Source: Clostridia bacterium (lineage in GTDB: Bacteria; Bacillota_A; Clostridia; Christensenellales; Aristaeellaceae). From it: a stretch of 14,875 nucleotides of DNA. This document shows positions 1 to 7,262 of this stretch, piece after piece. A program made the position numbers and the translations under genes. The notes beneath the pieces are model-generated. The model worked only from the letters and a program-made list of their open reading frames with translations, searched no databases and had not been told where the DNA came from. The stretch is taken from contig JAFWYA010000005.1 of assembly GCA_017517815.1 (NCBI GenBank), forward strand, positions 1 to 14,875, given 5' to 3'. Every line of letters begins with the position of its first letter. Within the stretch, counting starts at the first letter, position 1.

Positions 1-68
1 GAGCGTTCATACAGCACACGCAGCTGAGGCAGATAAGGGGAATCCAGATCAATTGAACAGGTGTGCAT
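1..68 (-). CDS. 5' end of an unidentified gene downstream of holA (partial)
   Basis: An ATG at 66-68 follows the holA stop codon (70-72) by one base. It has a good Shine-Dalgarno sequence (AGAGG, five bases before the ATG) inside the last codons of holA. The frame stays open for 22 codons to the window edge, beginning MHTCSIDLDSPYLPQLRVLY. This spacing is typical of translational coupling, so the gene is probably the next member of the operon. The visible residues are too few to assign a family. Confidence 0.5.
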   Translation of the reverse strand, partial: MHTCSIDLDSPYLPQLRVLYER

Positions 69-69
69 A

Positions 70-1089
70 TCAGCCTCTCAGAATGTTTTCCAGCGCGAGC
101 AAGGCGTTTTCCGCGCAGTTATCCTGCGGAATGTAGCCCTGCTTGATGCGGTAGTCCAGATCCATCAAATAATCGTAAGCCTCGCGCAGCTTTTCGCGGC
201 TGAAACGGCGCGCCTGCTGCTGTGTGCGGTTGACGGAAAACGGCGGAATGCCCAGCAGCTGCGCCTGCGCGTTGGCGGGCGTGCGCTCATCCAGCAGACA
301 GCGCATATGATAGAGGATGCGGTACTGACGCAAAAGCATGGCCAGAATGCCCATGCGCTCCTCGCCGGCGCGAACCATGTCGCGCAGCAGGGCAAAGGCA
401 CGGTCGATGGCGCCGGCCACCTGCGCATCCACCATCTGAAAAACCGTGCACTCGGTAGAACGCGTACATACTGCGTCGATGTCTTCAGCAGTCACGGTAT
501 CGCGCTCATCCAGATAGGCGCATAGCTTTTCCATCTCCTGTCGCAAAAGCGCTGCATCGCGCCCGACGGTGAACACCAGCCGTCCGGCATTTTCTGCGTC
601 CAGATTCTTGCCCATGCGGCGCATGGCCTTGCGGGCCCAGTCGGCACACTCCACATCGTTCATTTGGGAAAAATCGACGATGGCGTTTTTCTTTTTGAGC
701 AGCGTATACAGCTTTTTGCGGCCGTCGGCCTTGCCCTTCACATAAAAGACGATGCAGGTGGTGGGGGAGATATGCGCAAGATATTCGCTGACCGCTTCAG
801 CCTTGCGCTCATCCTCGGCCTTGCGCCCGGCAGTGATCAGCGAGCATTCTCTGACGACCACCATGCGTTTTTCAGCCATAAAGGGCAGCGTTTCGGCAGC
901 TGCGATGAGCGTGTCGGCGTCCGGATCGGTCAGGTCGGTCAGGTTCATTTCTTCCAGACCGGCCGGCAGCAGACTGGCGCACAGCTGCTTGAGAGCCTGC
1001 TGCTTGATGTATTCCTCCGGACCTTCGAACAGGTAGCATCCGCCGATGCTGCCGGACTTGATCAGGTCAAAGAAAGCGGTATGGTTCAT
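70..1089 (-). CDS. holA: DNA polymerase III subunit delta
   Basis: The product is the delta subunit of the clamp-loader complex, which opens the beta sliding clamp during replication in the cytoplasm. The 339-residue length is normal for the family. The N-terminus has the family's opening pattern (IGGCYLFEGPEEYIKQQAL, about residues 15-33), followed by the degenerate AAA+ fold. The C-terminal helical collar contains the typical stretch around residues 222-262 (AIDRAFALLRDMV, then GILAMLLRQYRIL). The ATG at 1087-1089 is three bases past the comEC stop, and its Shine-Dalgarno GAGG is supplied by the final codons of comEC, so the two genes are coupled. Placement of holA directly after comEC is common in Bacillota. 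Identification rests on recognised sequence pattern and synteny. Confidence 0.93.
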   Translation of the reverse strand: MNHTAFFDLIKSGSIGGCYLFEGPEEYIKQQALKQLCASLLPAGLEEMNLTDLTDPDADTLIAAAETLPFMAEKRMVVVRECSLITAGRKAEDERKAEAVSEYLAHISPTTCIVFYVKGKADGRKKLYTLLKKKNAIVDFSQMNDVECADWARKAMRRMGKNLDAENAGRLVFTVGRDAALLRQEMEKLCAYLDERDTVTAEDIDAVCTRSTECTVFQMVDAQVAGAIDRAFALLRDMVRAGEERMGILAMLLRQYRILYHMRCLLDERTPANAQAQLLGIPPFSVNRTQQQARRFSREKLREAYDYLMDLDYRIKQGYIPQDNCAENALLALENILRG

Positions 1090-1092
1090 GCT

Positions 1093-3405
1093 TTACCTCG
1101 TTTGATAAGGGGTTGCGCAAAGCGCTCCGTTTTGAACGGTAAGGGTGATATCGCCGCATTCGTCCGTGCGGAAGACCTGTACGCCTGCCTGCTCAAGGCG
1201 GTTGAGAGTTTCTTCGCCGGGCAGATAATGGTTGCCGGAGGAAACGCTCACAAGGGCAAATGCAGGCGAAACGAAGTGCAGGAAATCAGCACTGGTCGAA
1301 TTGCTACTGCCGTGATGCGCTACCTTCAACACATCCGCCGGTATGGCGGCGTACGGTTCATAAAAGCCCTCCAGATCGCTGGCGGACAGGATGGTGTAAC
1401 CATCCAGATTGATGCTAAGCACCAGCGGCATCTCATTGGCAGGATGACCGGTGCGCACATCGCGATTGGGCCACAGCACACGCACGGCTGTTTTATTGTA
1501 GCGCAGCTCGTCGCCCATGGCAAGATATGTTGTAGGAATATTCTTTTCGTGAATTTGGTCAAGAAGGGCAAGCGCCTCCGGGTCCACCCGCTGCTGTGGA
1601 GCATTGACGGGCAGATAGACCTGGTGGATTCTGACAGGGCTGTCCAGCAGCTGTTCCATTCCGCCGATGTGATCCATGTGAAGATGCGTAATATACAGCG
1701 CGTCGATGTCGCGGTTTTCTGTCATCAGGTAATCAAGTGCATTCTGACCGTCGGAACCGGCGTCGATGAGAATGGTTGTGCGGCCGTCCATCAGCAGTGC
1801 GCAGTCCGCCTGCCCGGAATCCAGCTGGATATAGCGTACTTCTGCGGGCAGTTGCCATATCGTTGCACAAACAGCAACGATCAGCGTGAGAACAGCTGCC
1901 GCGATACGTTTGCGCAGGCTGCCCGGCATTCTGCGCGAAAGCATGAAAACAGCCAGCCCCACCCCGATGCACAGAACTGCCGGAGGAGAAGGCACACGAA
2001 TGGAGGCATATGGCAGATGGGAAAGCAGTTTCACCAGCCACAGCAGTATATCTGTCATGCGCGAGACGAGCCATCCGGCGCACCTGCCCAACAGGGGAAT
2101 AATGCTTACAGGCAACAGAGCAGCATAACAGGGGAGCAGCACACCCGACACCAGTGGAACGATGAGCAGGTTGATCAAAATGCCGTACAGCGGCAGCTGG
2201 TTGAAATACGCAGCAGTTGGCAAAAGCACGCCCAACTGAGCTGCGATGGAAACGGAAAGCCCTTCACAGACCCGGCAGAACAGCTGTGAATGTCTGCGCC
2301 CTTCTGGCAGCAGGAAATGGCGGATCGGCCTTGTGAAAAGCAACAAACCCATCATGGCGCTGAAGCTGAGCACGAGGCCTGCACTGTGCGCCTGAAGCGG
2401 CTGAAGAAGCAGAATCACAAGCATGGAACACGCCAGAACGGTCAATCGATCAGCTTTACGGTGAAGACTGCGCGCAAACATAAAACAAACCAACATGATC
2501 GCTGCACGGTTGGCGGCGGCGGAGAAACCAGTGAGCCCGCAGTAACCGATGAGAAAAACGCTCAGGAGCGGCAGGTGCAGCTTTTTCTTCAGTTCCAGAC
2601 GTTTGAATAAAAATATAAGCAGCGTGCTGAGTACGCTGACGTGCAGGCCGGAGACGCTCAGCACATGCGCGATACCCAGTTCCTGAAAGGCTTTGTTCTC
2701 TTCATCACGCAGGCCCTCGCGGCTGCTGAAAAGCATTGCCATGGCAATGCGTGCATTCTCGCCCATCACACGCTCGTAAGCTTTATAAATGGAGGAACGG
2801 ACGCGATGACTCAGATCGATGACAGGAGCAGTGAGAGGCGTGTTTTCAATCGTGAGTTCCTGATAGGTGGTAATGCCAAATGAGAAACCTCTCTGGCGCA
2901 TCCAAAGACGAAAATCCAGATGTGGTTCTCCACTTTTGCCATCCGGCAGATAGACGCGGCCGGTGAAGCGCACCCTTGCACCATCAAACAATTCGGGAGG
3001 TTCGTCTTCATAATGCAGGGAACAGTAGGCATTGCCCTGAACCGGGCATCCATCCAACGCGATATCTGTGAGCGCGAAGGTGATGCGTTGATCCGTGCGC
3101 TGAGTTGCTCCGCCGGAAATGCTGGCGGATATTTCGTACTTGCCGGGAACGGGCTGAGATACGTTCATGGCAGCGTCTGTACGAAGGACGCCCAGCAGGA
3201 AAAAGCAGAACATTGCTGCAGCGGTTCCGCTGTGTCCGCTCAGTCCGAGCAACACCAGTGAAGCAACAGCGGCAGCAAGAGCTGCCCACAGCCACGGGCC
3301 GTCTGCAAGGGAAAGAGAGGCTAAACAACCGCACAGAAAACAAAGCGCAGCCAAAACAAGCAGGTGGCTGCGCTTGGGCACCGTATATGCGGTGCGCGGG
3401 ATCAT
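1093..3405 (-). CDS. comEC: ComEC/Rec2 family DNA-uptake channel with C-terminal metallo-beta-lactamase domain
   Basis: This 770-residue polytopic membrane protein is the channel thought to pass single-stranded DNA across the cytoplasmic membrane in natural transformation. Domains in order: two to three N-terminal membrane segments (about 13-75), an extracellular DUF4131/OB-like region (about 85-190), the Competence domain with many membrane helices (about 215-515), and a metallo-beta-lactamase domain (about 520-770). Visible motifs include GIAHVLSVSGLHVS (244-257), GFSAAANRAA (293-302), the metal-binding THLHMDHIGG (573-582) and HHGSSNS (697-703). The start ATG overlaps the ispF stop in an ATGA arrangement. 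No strong Shine-Dalgarno precedes it, so translation probably depends on ispF coupling. The full three-domain form suggests an intact gene, but competence itself would also need ComEA, ComFA and pilus genes, which are not in this window. Confidence 0.94.
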   Translation of the reverse strand: MIPRTAYTVPKRSHLLVLAALCFLCGCLASLSLADGPWLWAALAAAVASLVLLGLSGHSGTAAAMFCFFLLGVLRTDAAMNVSQPVPGKYEISASISGGATQRTDQRITFALTDIALDGCPVQGNAYCSLHYEDEPPELFDGARVRFTGRVYLPDGKSGEPHLDFRLWMRQRGFSFGITTYQELTIENTPLTAPVIDLSHRVRSSIYKAYERVMGENARIAMAMLFSSREGLRDEENKAFQELGIAHVLSVSGLHVSVLSTLLIFLFKRLELKKKLHLPLLSVFLIGYCGLTGFSAAANRAAIMLVCFMFARSLHRKADRLTVLACSMLVILLLQPLQAHSAGLVLSFSAMMGLLLFTRPIRHFLLPEGRRHSQLFCRVCEGLSVSIAAQLGVLLPTAAYFNQLPLYGILINLLIVPLVSGVLLPCYAALLPVSIIPLLGRCAGWLVSRMTDILLWLVKLLSHLPYASIRVPSPPAVLCIGVGLAVFMLSRRMPGSLRKRIAAAVLTLIVAVCATIWQLPAEVRYIQLDSGQADCALLMDGRTTILIDAGSDGQNALDYLMTENRDIDALYITHLHMDHIGGMEQLLDSPVRIHQVYLPVNAPQQRVDPEALALLDQIHEKNIPTTYLAMGDELRYNKTAVRVLWPNRDVRTGHPANEMPLVLSINLDGYTILSASDLEGFYEPYAAIPADVLKVAHHGSSNSTSADFLHFVSPAFALVSVSSGNHYLPGEETLNRLEQAGVQVFRTDECGDITLTVQNGALCATPYQTR

Positions 3406-3884
3406 TTGTCAATACGCTGGAGCAGGCAGACGGCATGCGCGGAAATGCCGCGTTCTTCTCCTTCAAAGCCCATTTTTTCAGTGGTGGTGGCCTTTACGCT
3501 GATGCGCTCGACCTCCACGCCGATAGCGTCGGCCAGACGCTGGCGCATCTGGTCGATATAGGGGCGCAGCTTGGGCTTCTGTGCCACGATGGTTACGTCG
3601 GCATTGCCCAGAGTATAGCCGTGCTCGCACACGACGGCGTAAACATGCTTGTACAGCTCAATGGAATCGGCACCGCGGTAGGCTTCGTCCGTGTCGGGGA
3701 AAAGCTTGCCGATGTCGCCCAGTGCCAGCGCGCCAAGCAGCGAATCCATCAGAGCATGGGTGGCTACGTCAGCGTCGCTGTGGCCCAGAAGGCCCAGATG
3801 ATGCGGAACTTCCACACCACAAAGGATGAGCTTGCGCCCTTCTACCAGTGTATGTACATCCATGCCGTGTCCGATGCGAAACAT
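3402..3884 (-). CDS. ispF: 2-C-methyl-D-erythritol 2,4-cyclodiphosphate synthase
   Basis: The enzyme catalyses the fifth step of the MEP (non-mevalonate) isoprenoid pathway: CDP-methylerythritol 2-phosphate is converted to the cyclic diphosphate with release of CMP. It works as a cytoplasmic trimer. The 160-residue length is standard. The zinc ligands are visible as D9 and H11 in GMDVH and H43 in HSDADVATH. The substrate loop GDIGKLFPDTD and the cytidine-binding KATTTEKMGFEGEERG near the C-terminus are also present. Its ATG overlaps the ispD stop by one base (TGATG), and a strong GGAGG lies seven bases upstream. Adjacent ispD and ispF encode steps of the same pathway, which confirms the assignment. 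Confidence 0.97.
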   Translation of the reverse strand: MFRIGHGMDVHTLVEGRKLILCGVEVPHHLGLLGHSDADVATHALMDSLLGALALGDIGKLFPDTDEAYRGADSIELYKHVYAVVCEHGYTLGNADVTIVAQKPKLRPYIDQMRQRLADAIGVEVERISVKATTTEKMGFEGEERGISAHAVCLLQRIDK

Positions 3885-4582
3885 CAGGCATCCTCCTTTT
3901 CAGCACGCATGGCCAGAATGAGTTCGGCCAGCTGAAGATCTACCGGGGTCGTCAGTTTCAGGTTTTCTCGGTCGCCGGCGCTGAGGTAAACCGGCATGCC
4001 TGCATGCTCCAGAAGCGAAGCGTCATCTGTGCCCAAATAGCTGTCCGCGAGTGCCTTTTCGTGCGCCTCACGGATGAGGGCTACGCGGAAAGCCTGCGGG
4101 GTTTGCATGGCATAGAGGCTGGCGCGGTCAGGGGTGTCCTGCACCAGACCGTCCGCTGCGGCGCGCTTGATAGTATCCACCACGGGAATGGCGGCAATGC
4201 CGGAGCCGTGTGCTTCCACACTTTCCAGCGCGCGCTGAATGACGCCCTCCGTCACGAGAGAACGGGCGCCGTCGTGGATGAGCACGCAGTCTGCGTCATC
4301 GGGCAGGGCCTTCAGACCATTGTATACGGAATACTGCCGCTCGCTGCCGCCGGGTACGACGGCGGTCACAAAGCGCCCCAGACCATAGCGGTCAAGCAGC
4401 ATGCGCATTTCATCCACTTCATCCGCTGCGGCCACGACCACAGCGCCTGCACAAAAGCCGGTGAAGGCGGCTACAGACCGCACGATGGCCGGAATGCCGC
4501 GCAGCTTCAGGAAAATCTTGTTGACCTCGCTGCCCATGCGGCGGCCGCTTCCGCCGCCCAGAATGATAGCATAGTTCTTCAT
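3884..4582 (-). CDS. ispD: 2-C-methyl-D-erythritol 4-phosphate cytidylyltransferase
   Basis: The enzyme transfers CMP from CTP onto methylerythritol 4-phosphate, the third step of the MEP pathway. The 232-residue length is normal. The N-terminal nucleotide-binding loop reads AIILGGGSGRRMG (residues 5-17), and the catalytic lysine region is NKIFLKLRGIP (21-31). The first-shell aspartate segment LIHDGARSLV, the VVDTIKR substrate loop and the C-terminal GTDDASLLE and NLKLTTPVDL motifs are all seen. GGG replaces the common AAG and N-K replaces P-K, substitutions I expect in Clostridia-type IspD. The start overlaps the stop of rqcP by four bases (ATGA), so translation is coupled. Confidence 0.96.
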   Translation of the reverse strand: MKNYAIILGGGSGRRMGSEVNKIFLKLRGIPAIVRSVAAFTGFCAGAVVVAAADEVDEMRMLLDRYGLGRFVTAVVPGGSERQYSVYNGLKALPDDADCVLIHDGARSLVTEGVIQRALESVEAHGSGIAAIPVVDTIKRAAADGLVQDTPDRASLYAMQTPQAFRVALIREAHEKALADSYLGTDDASLLEHAGMPVYLSAGDRENLKLTTPVDLQLAELILAMRAEKEDA

Positions 4583-4857
4583 TCTTCGCCGCGCTCAGCT
4601 TTGGTCTGAGCGTCCTCCTCCAGCACTTCGTACATATCGGCCGCGCCTTCCTTACGCACGACTTCCTTGATGCTGACGATGCGGTAGCGGCCCACGCGGC
4701 TGCCGAAGCGGATTTCGAGGGTATCGCCCTCTTTGACTTCAGCGCCAGGCTTGGCGACCTTGCCGTTGAGGCTTACGCGGCCGCCGGAGCAGGCTTCGTT
4801 GGCGACGGTGCGGCGCTTGATGATGCGGCTCACCTTCAGGTATTTATCCAGTCGCAT
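4579..4857 (-). CDS. rqcP: S4-domain RNA-binding protein of ribosome-associated quality control (RqcP/YabO type)
   Basis: The 92-residue protein closely resembles Bacillus RqcP (YabO). That protein binds stalled 50S subunits and assists RqcH in adding C-terminal alanine tails to incomplete peptides. The S4 fold covers about residues 2-65, with the diagnostic start MRLDKYLKVSRIIKRRT followed by GGRVSLNGKVAKPGAEVKEGD and the strand LEIRFG. A charged C-terminal tail follows EVVRKEGAADMYEVL. A Shine-Dalgarno AAGGAG lies nine bases before the ATG, formed by the last codons of the peptidase gene. It could instead be called an HslR-like heat-shock S4 protein, but length and the tail pattern favour RqcP. 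Confidence 0.88.
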   Translation of the reverse strand: MRLDKYLKVSRIIKRRTVANEACSGGRVSLNGKVAKPGAEVKEGDTLEIRFGSRVGRYRIVSIKEVVRKEGAADMYEVLEEDAQTKAERGEE

Positions 4858-4863
4858 AGGCTG

Positions 4864-5895
4864 TTACTCCTTTTCTACATAGGCTTCGATCAGGCGAAGC
4901 GAATTTTCCACACCCTTTACATGGCTGCGTTCATAACCGTGAGAGGCATACACGCCCGCGCCGATGAGCGCATAGCGGATATCCATGCCGGACTTCAGGG
5001 CTGTGCCGGCGTCACTTCCATAGGCAGGATAGACGTCTACAGCATAGTCGATGCCATTTTGTTTGCTCAGCTCGATCAGCTCGCTGGTCATGGTATAGTC
5101 GTAGGGGCCGTTGGAGTCCTTGGCACAGATGGACACCTGCTGTTCGGTGCAGGTGAGGCTGTCGCCTACGCAGCCCATATCCACCACCAGCAGATCCTCG
5201 GTATCAGATGGCAGACCGTTGGATGCACCGTGGCCCACTTCCTCATACACGGAGAAGAAAATGGTGGTTTTGCGGGCGAGCTTTACCTCGCCGTCGGCCA
5301 CGCCTTTGGCCAGTGCCAGCAGCATGCCGGCGGAAAGCTTGTCATCCAGGAAACGGCTGCGGATATAGCCGCTTTCAGTCACGCGGGAACGGGGATCCAG
5401 ACACACGACATCGCCTACGGAGACGCCCAGCGCCTCGACCTCAGCCTTGGTGGCGACGTTTTCATCCAGCAGAATTTCGAGGGTGTTTTCGTCGCGCTTT
5501 TCTTCATCCATGCCGCGGTTGACATGGGTGGATGCATTGCGCAGCTGAATAACGCCGGTATAACGTTTGCCCTCGCGGGTGACAACCGTAACGTTTTCAG
5601 TTTCGACGGCATTGAAGGCCGGGCCGCCCAGACGGGTGAATGCCAGATGGCCGTCCGCCTTGATGGTGCGCACCATCAGGCCAAGCGTGTCCACATGCGC
5701 AGCCAGCGCGAGGGGACGTCCCTCGCCGCCCAGACAGCAGCGTACAGCGCCTTTATGTGTGCGTTCGGGGGCAAACCCCATGGCGGAAAGCGTGGCCAGC
5801 AGATGATCAGTCACGTTGAGGGTATACCCTGTGGGGCTGTCGATGGACAAAAGCTTCATGGTTTGCTCAACAGCGTAATTTGTATTGAGTTTCAT
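4864..5895 (-). CDS. M42 family metallo-aminopeptidase
   Basis: This is a cytoplasmic di-metal peptidase of the M42 family (TET/FrvX/YsdC type), which removes N-terminal residues from short peptides as a self-compartmentalised dodecamer in known members. Numbered from the start chosen here (343 residues), expected metal ligands and catalytic residues are H67 in AAHVDTLG, D184 in FLDDKLSAG, the E218-E219 pair in SVYEEVGHG, D239 in VVDMG and H319 in YASHGYERSH. The PA-like insertion typical of the family lies between about 75 and 175. An in-frame ATG at 5899-5901 is only one base from the Shine-Dalgarno GAGGAGG. The ATG at 5893-5895 has seven-base spacing and is preferred. It is the first gene of the operon. 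The substrate cannot be predicted. Confidence 0.92.
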   Translation of the reverse strand: MKLNTNYAVEQTMKLLSIDSPTGYTLNVTDHLLATLSAMGFAPERTHKGAVRCCLGGEGRPLALAAHVDTLGLMVRTIKADGHLAFTRLGGPAFNAVETENVTVVTREGKRYTGVIQLRNASTHVNRGMDEEKRDENTLEILLDENVATKAEVEALGVSVGDVVCLDPRSRVTESGYIRSRFLDDKLSAGMLLALAKGVADGEVKLARKTTIFFSVYEEVGHGASNGLPSDTEDLLVVDMGCVGDSLTCTEQQVSICAKDSNGPYDYTMTSELIELSKQNGIDYAVDVYPAYGSDAGTALKSGMDIRYALIGAGVYASHGYERSHVKGVENSLRLIEAYVEKE

Positions 5896-5937
5896 ATTCA
5901 TTCCTCCTCAAATGGGCAAAGAATGCACTTCTTCCAT

Positions 5938-5966
5938 ATCATACCGCATTTGAAGGCCTCAGGCAA
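5938..5966 (-). promoter_or_regulatory. Sigma-A type promoter of the M42 peptidase-rqcP-ispDF-comEC-holA operon
   Basis: On the minus strand, TTGCCT (5961-5966) is separated by 17 bases from TATGAT (5938-5943). The predicted start of transcription is near 5931, giving a leader of about 35 bases before the peptidase start. This is the only good promoter upstream of the six-gene run. Confidence 0.75.
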
Positions 5967-5971
5967 GGGCG

Positions 5972-5995
5972 AAATGCATGCTGCGCCATGCATTT
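5972..5995. promoter_or_regulatory. Perfect inverted repeat between two divergent promoters (possible operator)
   Basis: Nine-base arms AAATGCATG (5972-5980) and CATGCATTT (5987-5995) are exact reverse complements around a six-base centre. The repeat sits five bases upstream of the -35 box of the minus-strand operon and about 60 bases upstream of the gap -35. The stem is AT-rich and the T-run is only four bases, so it is a poor terminator candidate. A dimeric regulator site is the simplest reading, but no regulator is identified. A second small palindrome, AACATGTT, follows at 5997-6004. Confidence 0.45.
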
Positions 5996-6024
5996 TAACA
6001 TGTTGAAATTACAAGCAGAACGTG

Positions 6025-6042
6025 ATGATAATTTTTTCACAA
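6025..6042. promoter_or_regulatory. Possible Rex-type redox operator upstream of gap
   Basis: Read on the minus strand, this 18-base site is TTGTGAA, four bases, TTATCAT. The left half matches the Rex half-site well, and the right half is a weaker match to TTAACAA or TTCACAA. Rex senses NADH/NAD and controls gap in several Bacillota. The site is 15 bases upstream of the gap -35 box. Only one half is convincing. Confidence 0.25.
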
Positions 6043-6057
6043 ACTCTTCGGGGGCTA

Positions 6058-6086
6058 TTGCAATAAGCGGCGTATTTTGGTAGAAT
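6058..6086 (+). promoter_or_regulatory. Promoter of gap, with extended -10
   Basis: TTGCAA (6058-6063), a 17-base spacer and TAGAAT (6081-6086). The TGG just before the -10 hexamer forms an extended -10 element. Transcription should start near 6093, leaving a leader of about 35 bases with a GGGAGG Shine-Dalgarno at 6112-6117. Confidence 0.8.
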
Positions 6087-6091
6087 ACCAA
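6077..6091. promoter_or_regulatory. 15-base palindrome covering the gap -10 box (possible repressor site)
   Basis: TTGGTA (6077-6082), GAA, TACCAA (6086-6091) is a perfect inverted repeat with a three-base centre. It spans the whole -10 hexamer. It is followed by the overlapping palindrome CCAATTGG (6088-6095). A protein bound here would block RNA polymerase. No known regulator is matched with confidence. Confidence 0.3.
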
Positions 6092-6127
6092 TTGGAACAC
6101 TATCATTTTTAGGGAGGTACACCACCA

Positions 6128-7156
6128 ATGGTTAAAGTTGCTATTAACGGTTTCGGCCGCATCGGCCGTCTTGCTTTCCGTCAGATGTTCGGCGCTGAGG
6201 GCTACGAAGTCGTCGCCATCAACGACCTGACCAAGCCCGCCATGCTGGCCCACCTGCTGAAGTATGACACCGCTCAGGGCCCCTACTGCGGCGCTATCGG
6301 CGAGAACAAGCACACCGTGGAAGCCACCGAGAACAGCATCATCGTCGACGGCAAGGAAATCAAGATCTATGCCGAGAAGGAAGCTGTCAACTGCCCCTGG
6401 GGCGAGCTGGGTGTGGACGTCGTGCTGGAGTGCACCGGCTTCTACTGCTCCAAGGAAAAGAGCCAGGCTCACATCGATGCCGGCGCCAAGAAGGTCGTTA
6501 TCTCTGCCCCCGCTGGCAACGATCTGCCCACCATCGTGTTCTCTGTTAACGAGAATACCCTGACCAAGGAAGACACCATCATCTCCGCCGCTTCCTGCAC
6601 CACCAACTGCCTGGCTCCCATGGCCAAGGCCCTGAATGATGCCTATCCCATCCAGACCGGCATCATGACCACCGTGCATGCTTACACCGGCGACCAGATG
6701 ATCCTGGACGGCCCCCATCGCAAGGGCGATCTCCGTCGTGCCCGCGCTGGCGCCCAGAACATCGTTCCCAACAGCACCGGCGCTGCCAAGGCCATCGGCC
6801 TGGTCATCCCCGAGCTGAACAAGAAGCTCATCGGCTCCGCCCAGCGCGTGCCCGTCTGCACCGGTTCCACCACTCTGCTGGTTGCCGTTGTTAAGGGCCA
6901 GGATGTGACCAAGGAGTCCATCAACGCCGCTATGAAGGCCGCTTCTTCCGCTTCCTTCGGCTACACCGAGGAGCAGCTGGTGTCTTCCGATATCATCGGC
7001 ATGACCTACGGCTCTCTGTTCGATGCCACCCAGACCATGGTCGCCAAGATCGACGACGACACCTATCAGGTGCAGGTCGTGTCCTGGTACGACAACGAGA
7101 ACTCCTACACCTCTCAGATGGTCCGCACCATCAAGTACTTCGCTGAGCTGAACTAA
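6128..7156 (+). CDS. gap: Glyceraldehyde-3-phosphate dehydrogenase, type I
   Basis: The enzyme is the phosphorylating, NAD-dependent glycolytic GAPDH: glyceraldehyde 3-phosphate plus NAD and phosphate gives 1,3-bisphosphoglycerate. The 342-residue protein has the Rossmann motif [13 protein letters not shown] (residues 6-18). D33 in AINDL favours NAD over NADP. The catalytic cysteine is C157 in [12 protein letters not shown], followed by [27 protein letters not shown] and the C-terminal [12 protein letters not shown]. Codons are far more biased (mostly C-ending) than in the neighbours, as expected for a very highly expressed gene. It stands alone, with its own promoter and a strong terminator, and pgk and tpi are not adjacent. 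Confidence 0.99.
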   Translation: MVKVAINGFGRIGRLAFRQMFGAEGYEVVAINDLTKPAMLAHLLKYDTAQGPYCGAIGENKHTVEATENSIIVDGKEIKIYAEKEAVNCPWGELGVDVVLECTGFYCSKEKSQAHIDAGAKKVVISAPAGNDLPTIVFSVNENTLTKEDTIISAASCTTNCLAPMAKALNDAYPIQTGIMTTVHAYTGDQMILDGPHRKGDLRRARAGAQNIVPNSTGAAKAIGLVIPELNKKLIGSAQRVPVCTGSTTLLVAVVKGQDVTKESINAAMKAASSASFGYTEEQLVSSDIIGMTYGSLFDATQTMVAKIDDDTYQVQVVSWYDNENSYTSQMVRTIKYFAELN

Positions 7157-7196
7157 TCGGTTTGGTGAATGCTGGTTCAAATGTGAATCACATTTC

Positions 7197-7235
7197 CCCC
7201 TCTTTCCTGCTTTCGGGTGGGAAAGAGGGGTTTTT
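7197..7235 (+). terminator. Rho-independent terminator of gap
   Basis: An 11-base perfect stem, CCCCTCTTTCC (7197-7207) pairing with GGAAAGAGGGG (7220-7230), encloses a 12-base loop and is followed directly by TTTTT (7231-7235). It lies 40 bases after the gap stop codon. Confidence 0.93.
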
Positions 7236-7262
7236 CAAATCAAACTTTATCAGGAAAGCGTT

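Noticed and set aside
664..2289. Open frame of 541 codons on the plus strand opposite holA and comEC
   Set aside because: It runs antisense to two clearly recognised genes, has no family-like motifs, and its sequence is low-complexity reading of reversed codons.
5939..7180. Open frame of 413 codons on the minus strand opposite gap
   Set aside because: It is explained by the strong codon bias of gap, and it would need to include the gap promoter region and end inside the M42 promoter.
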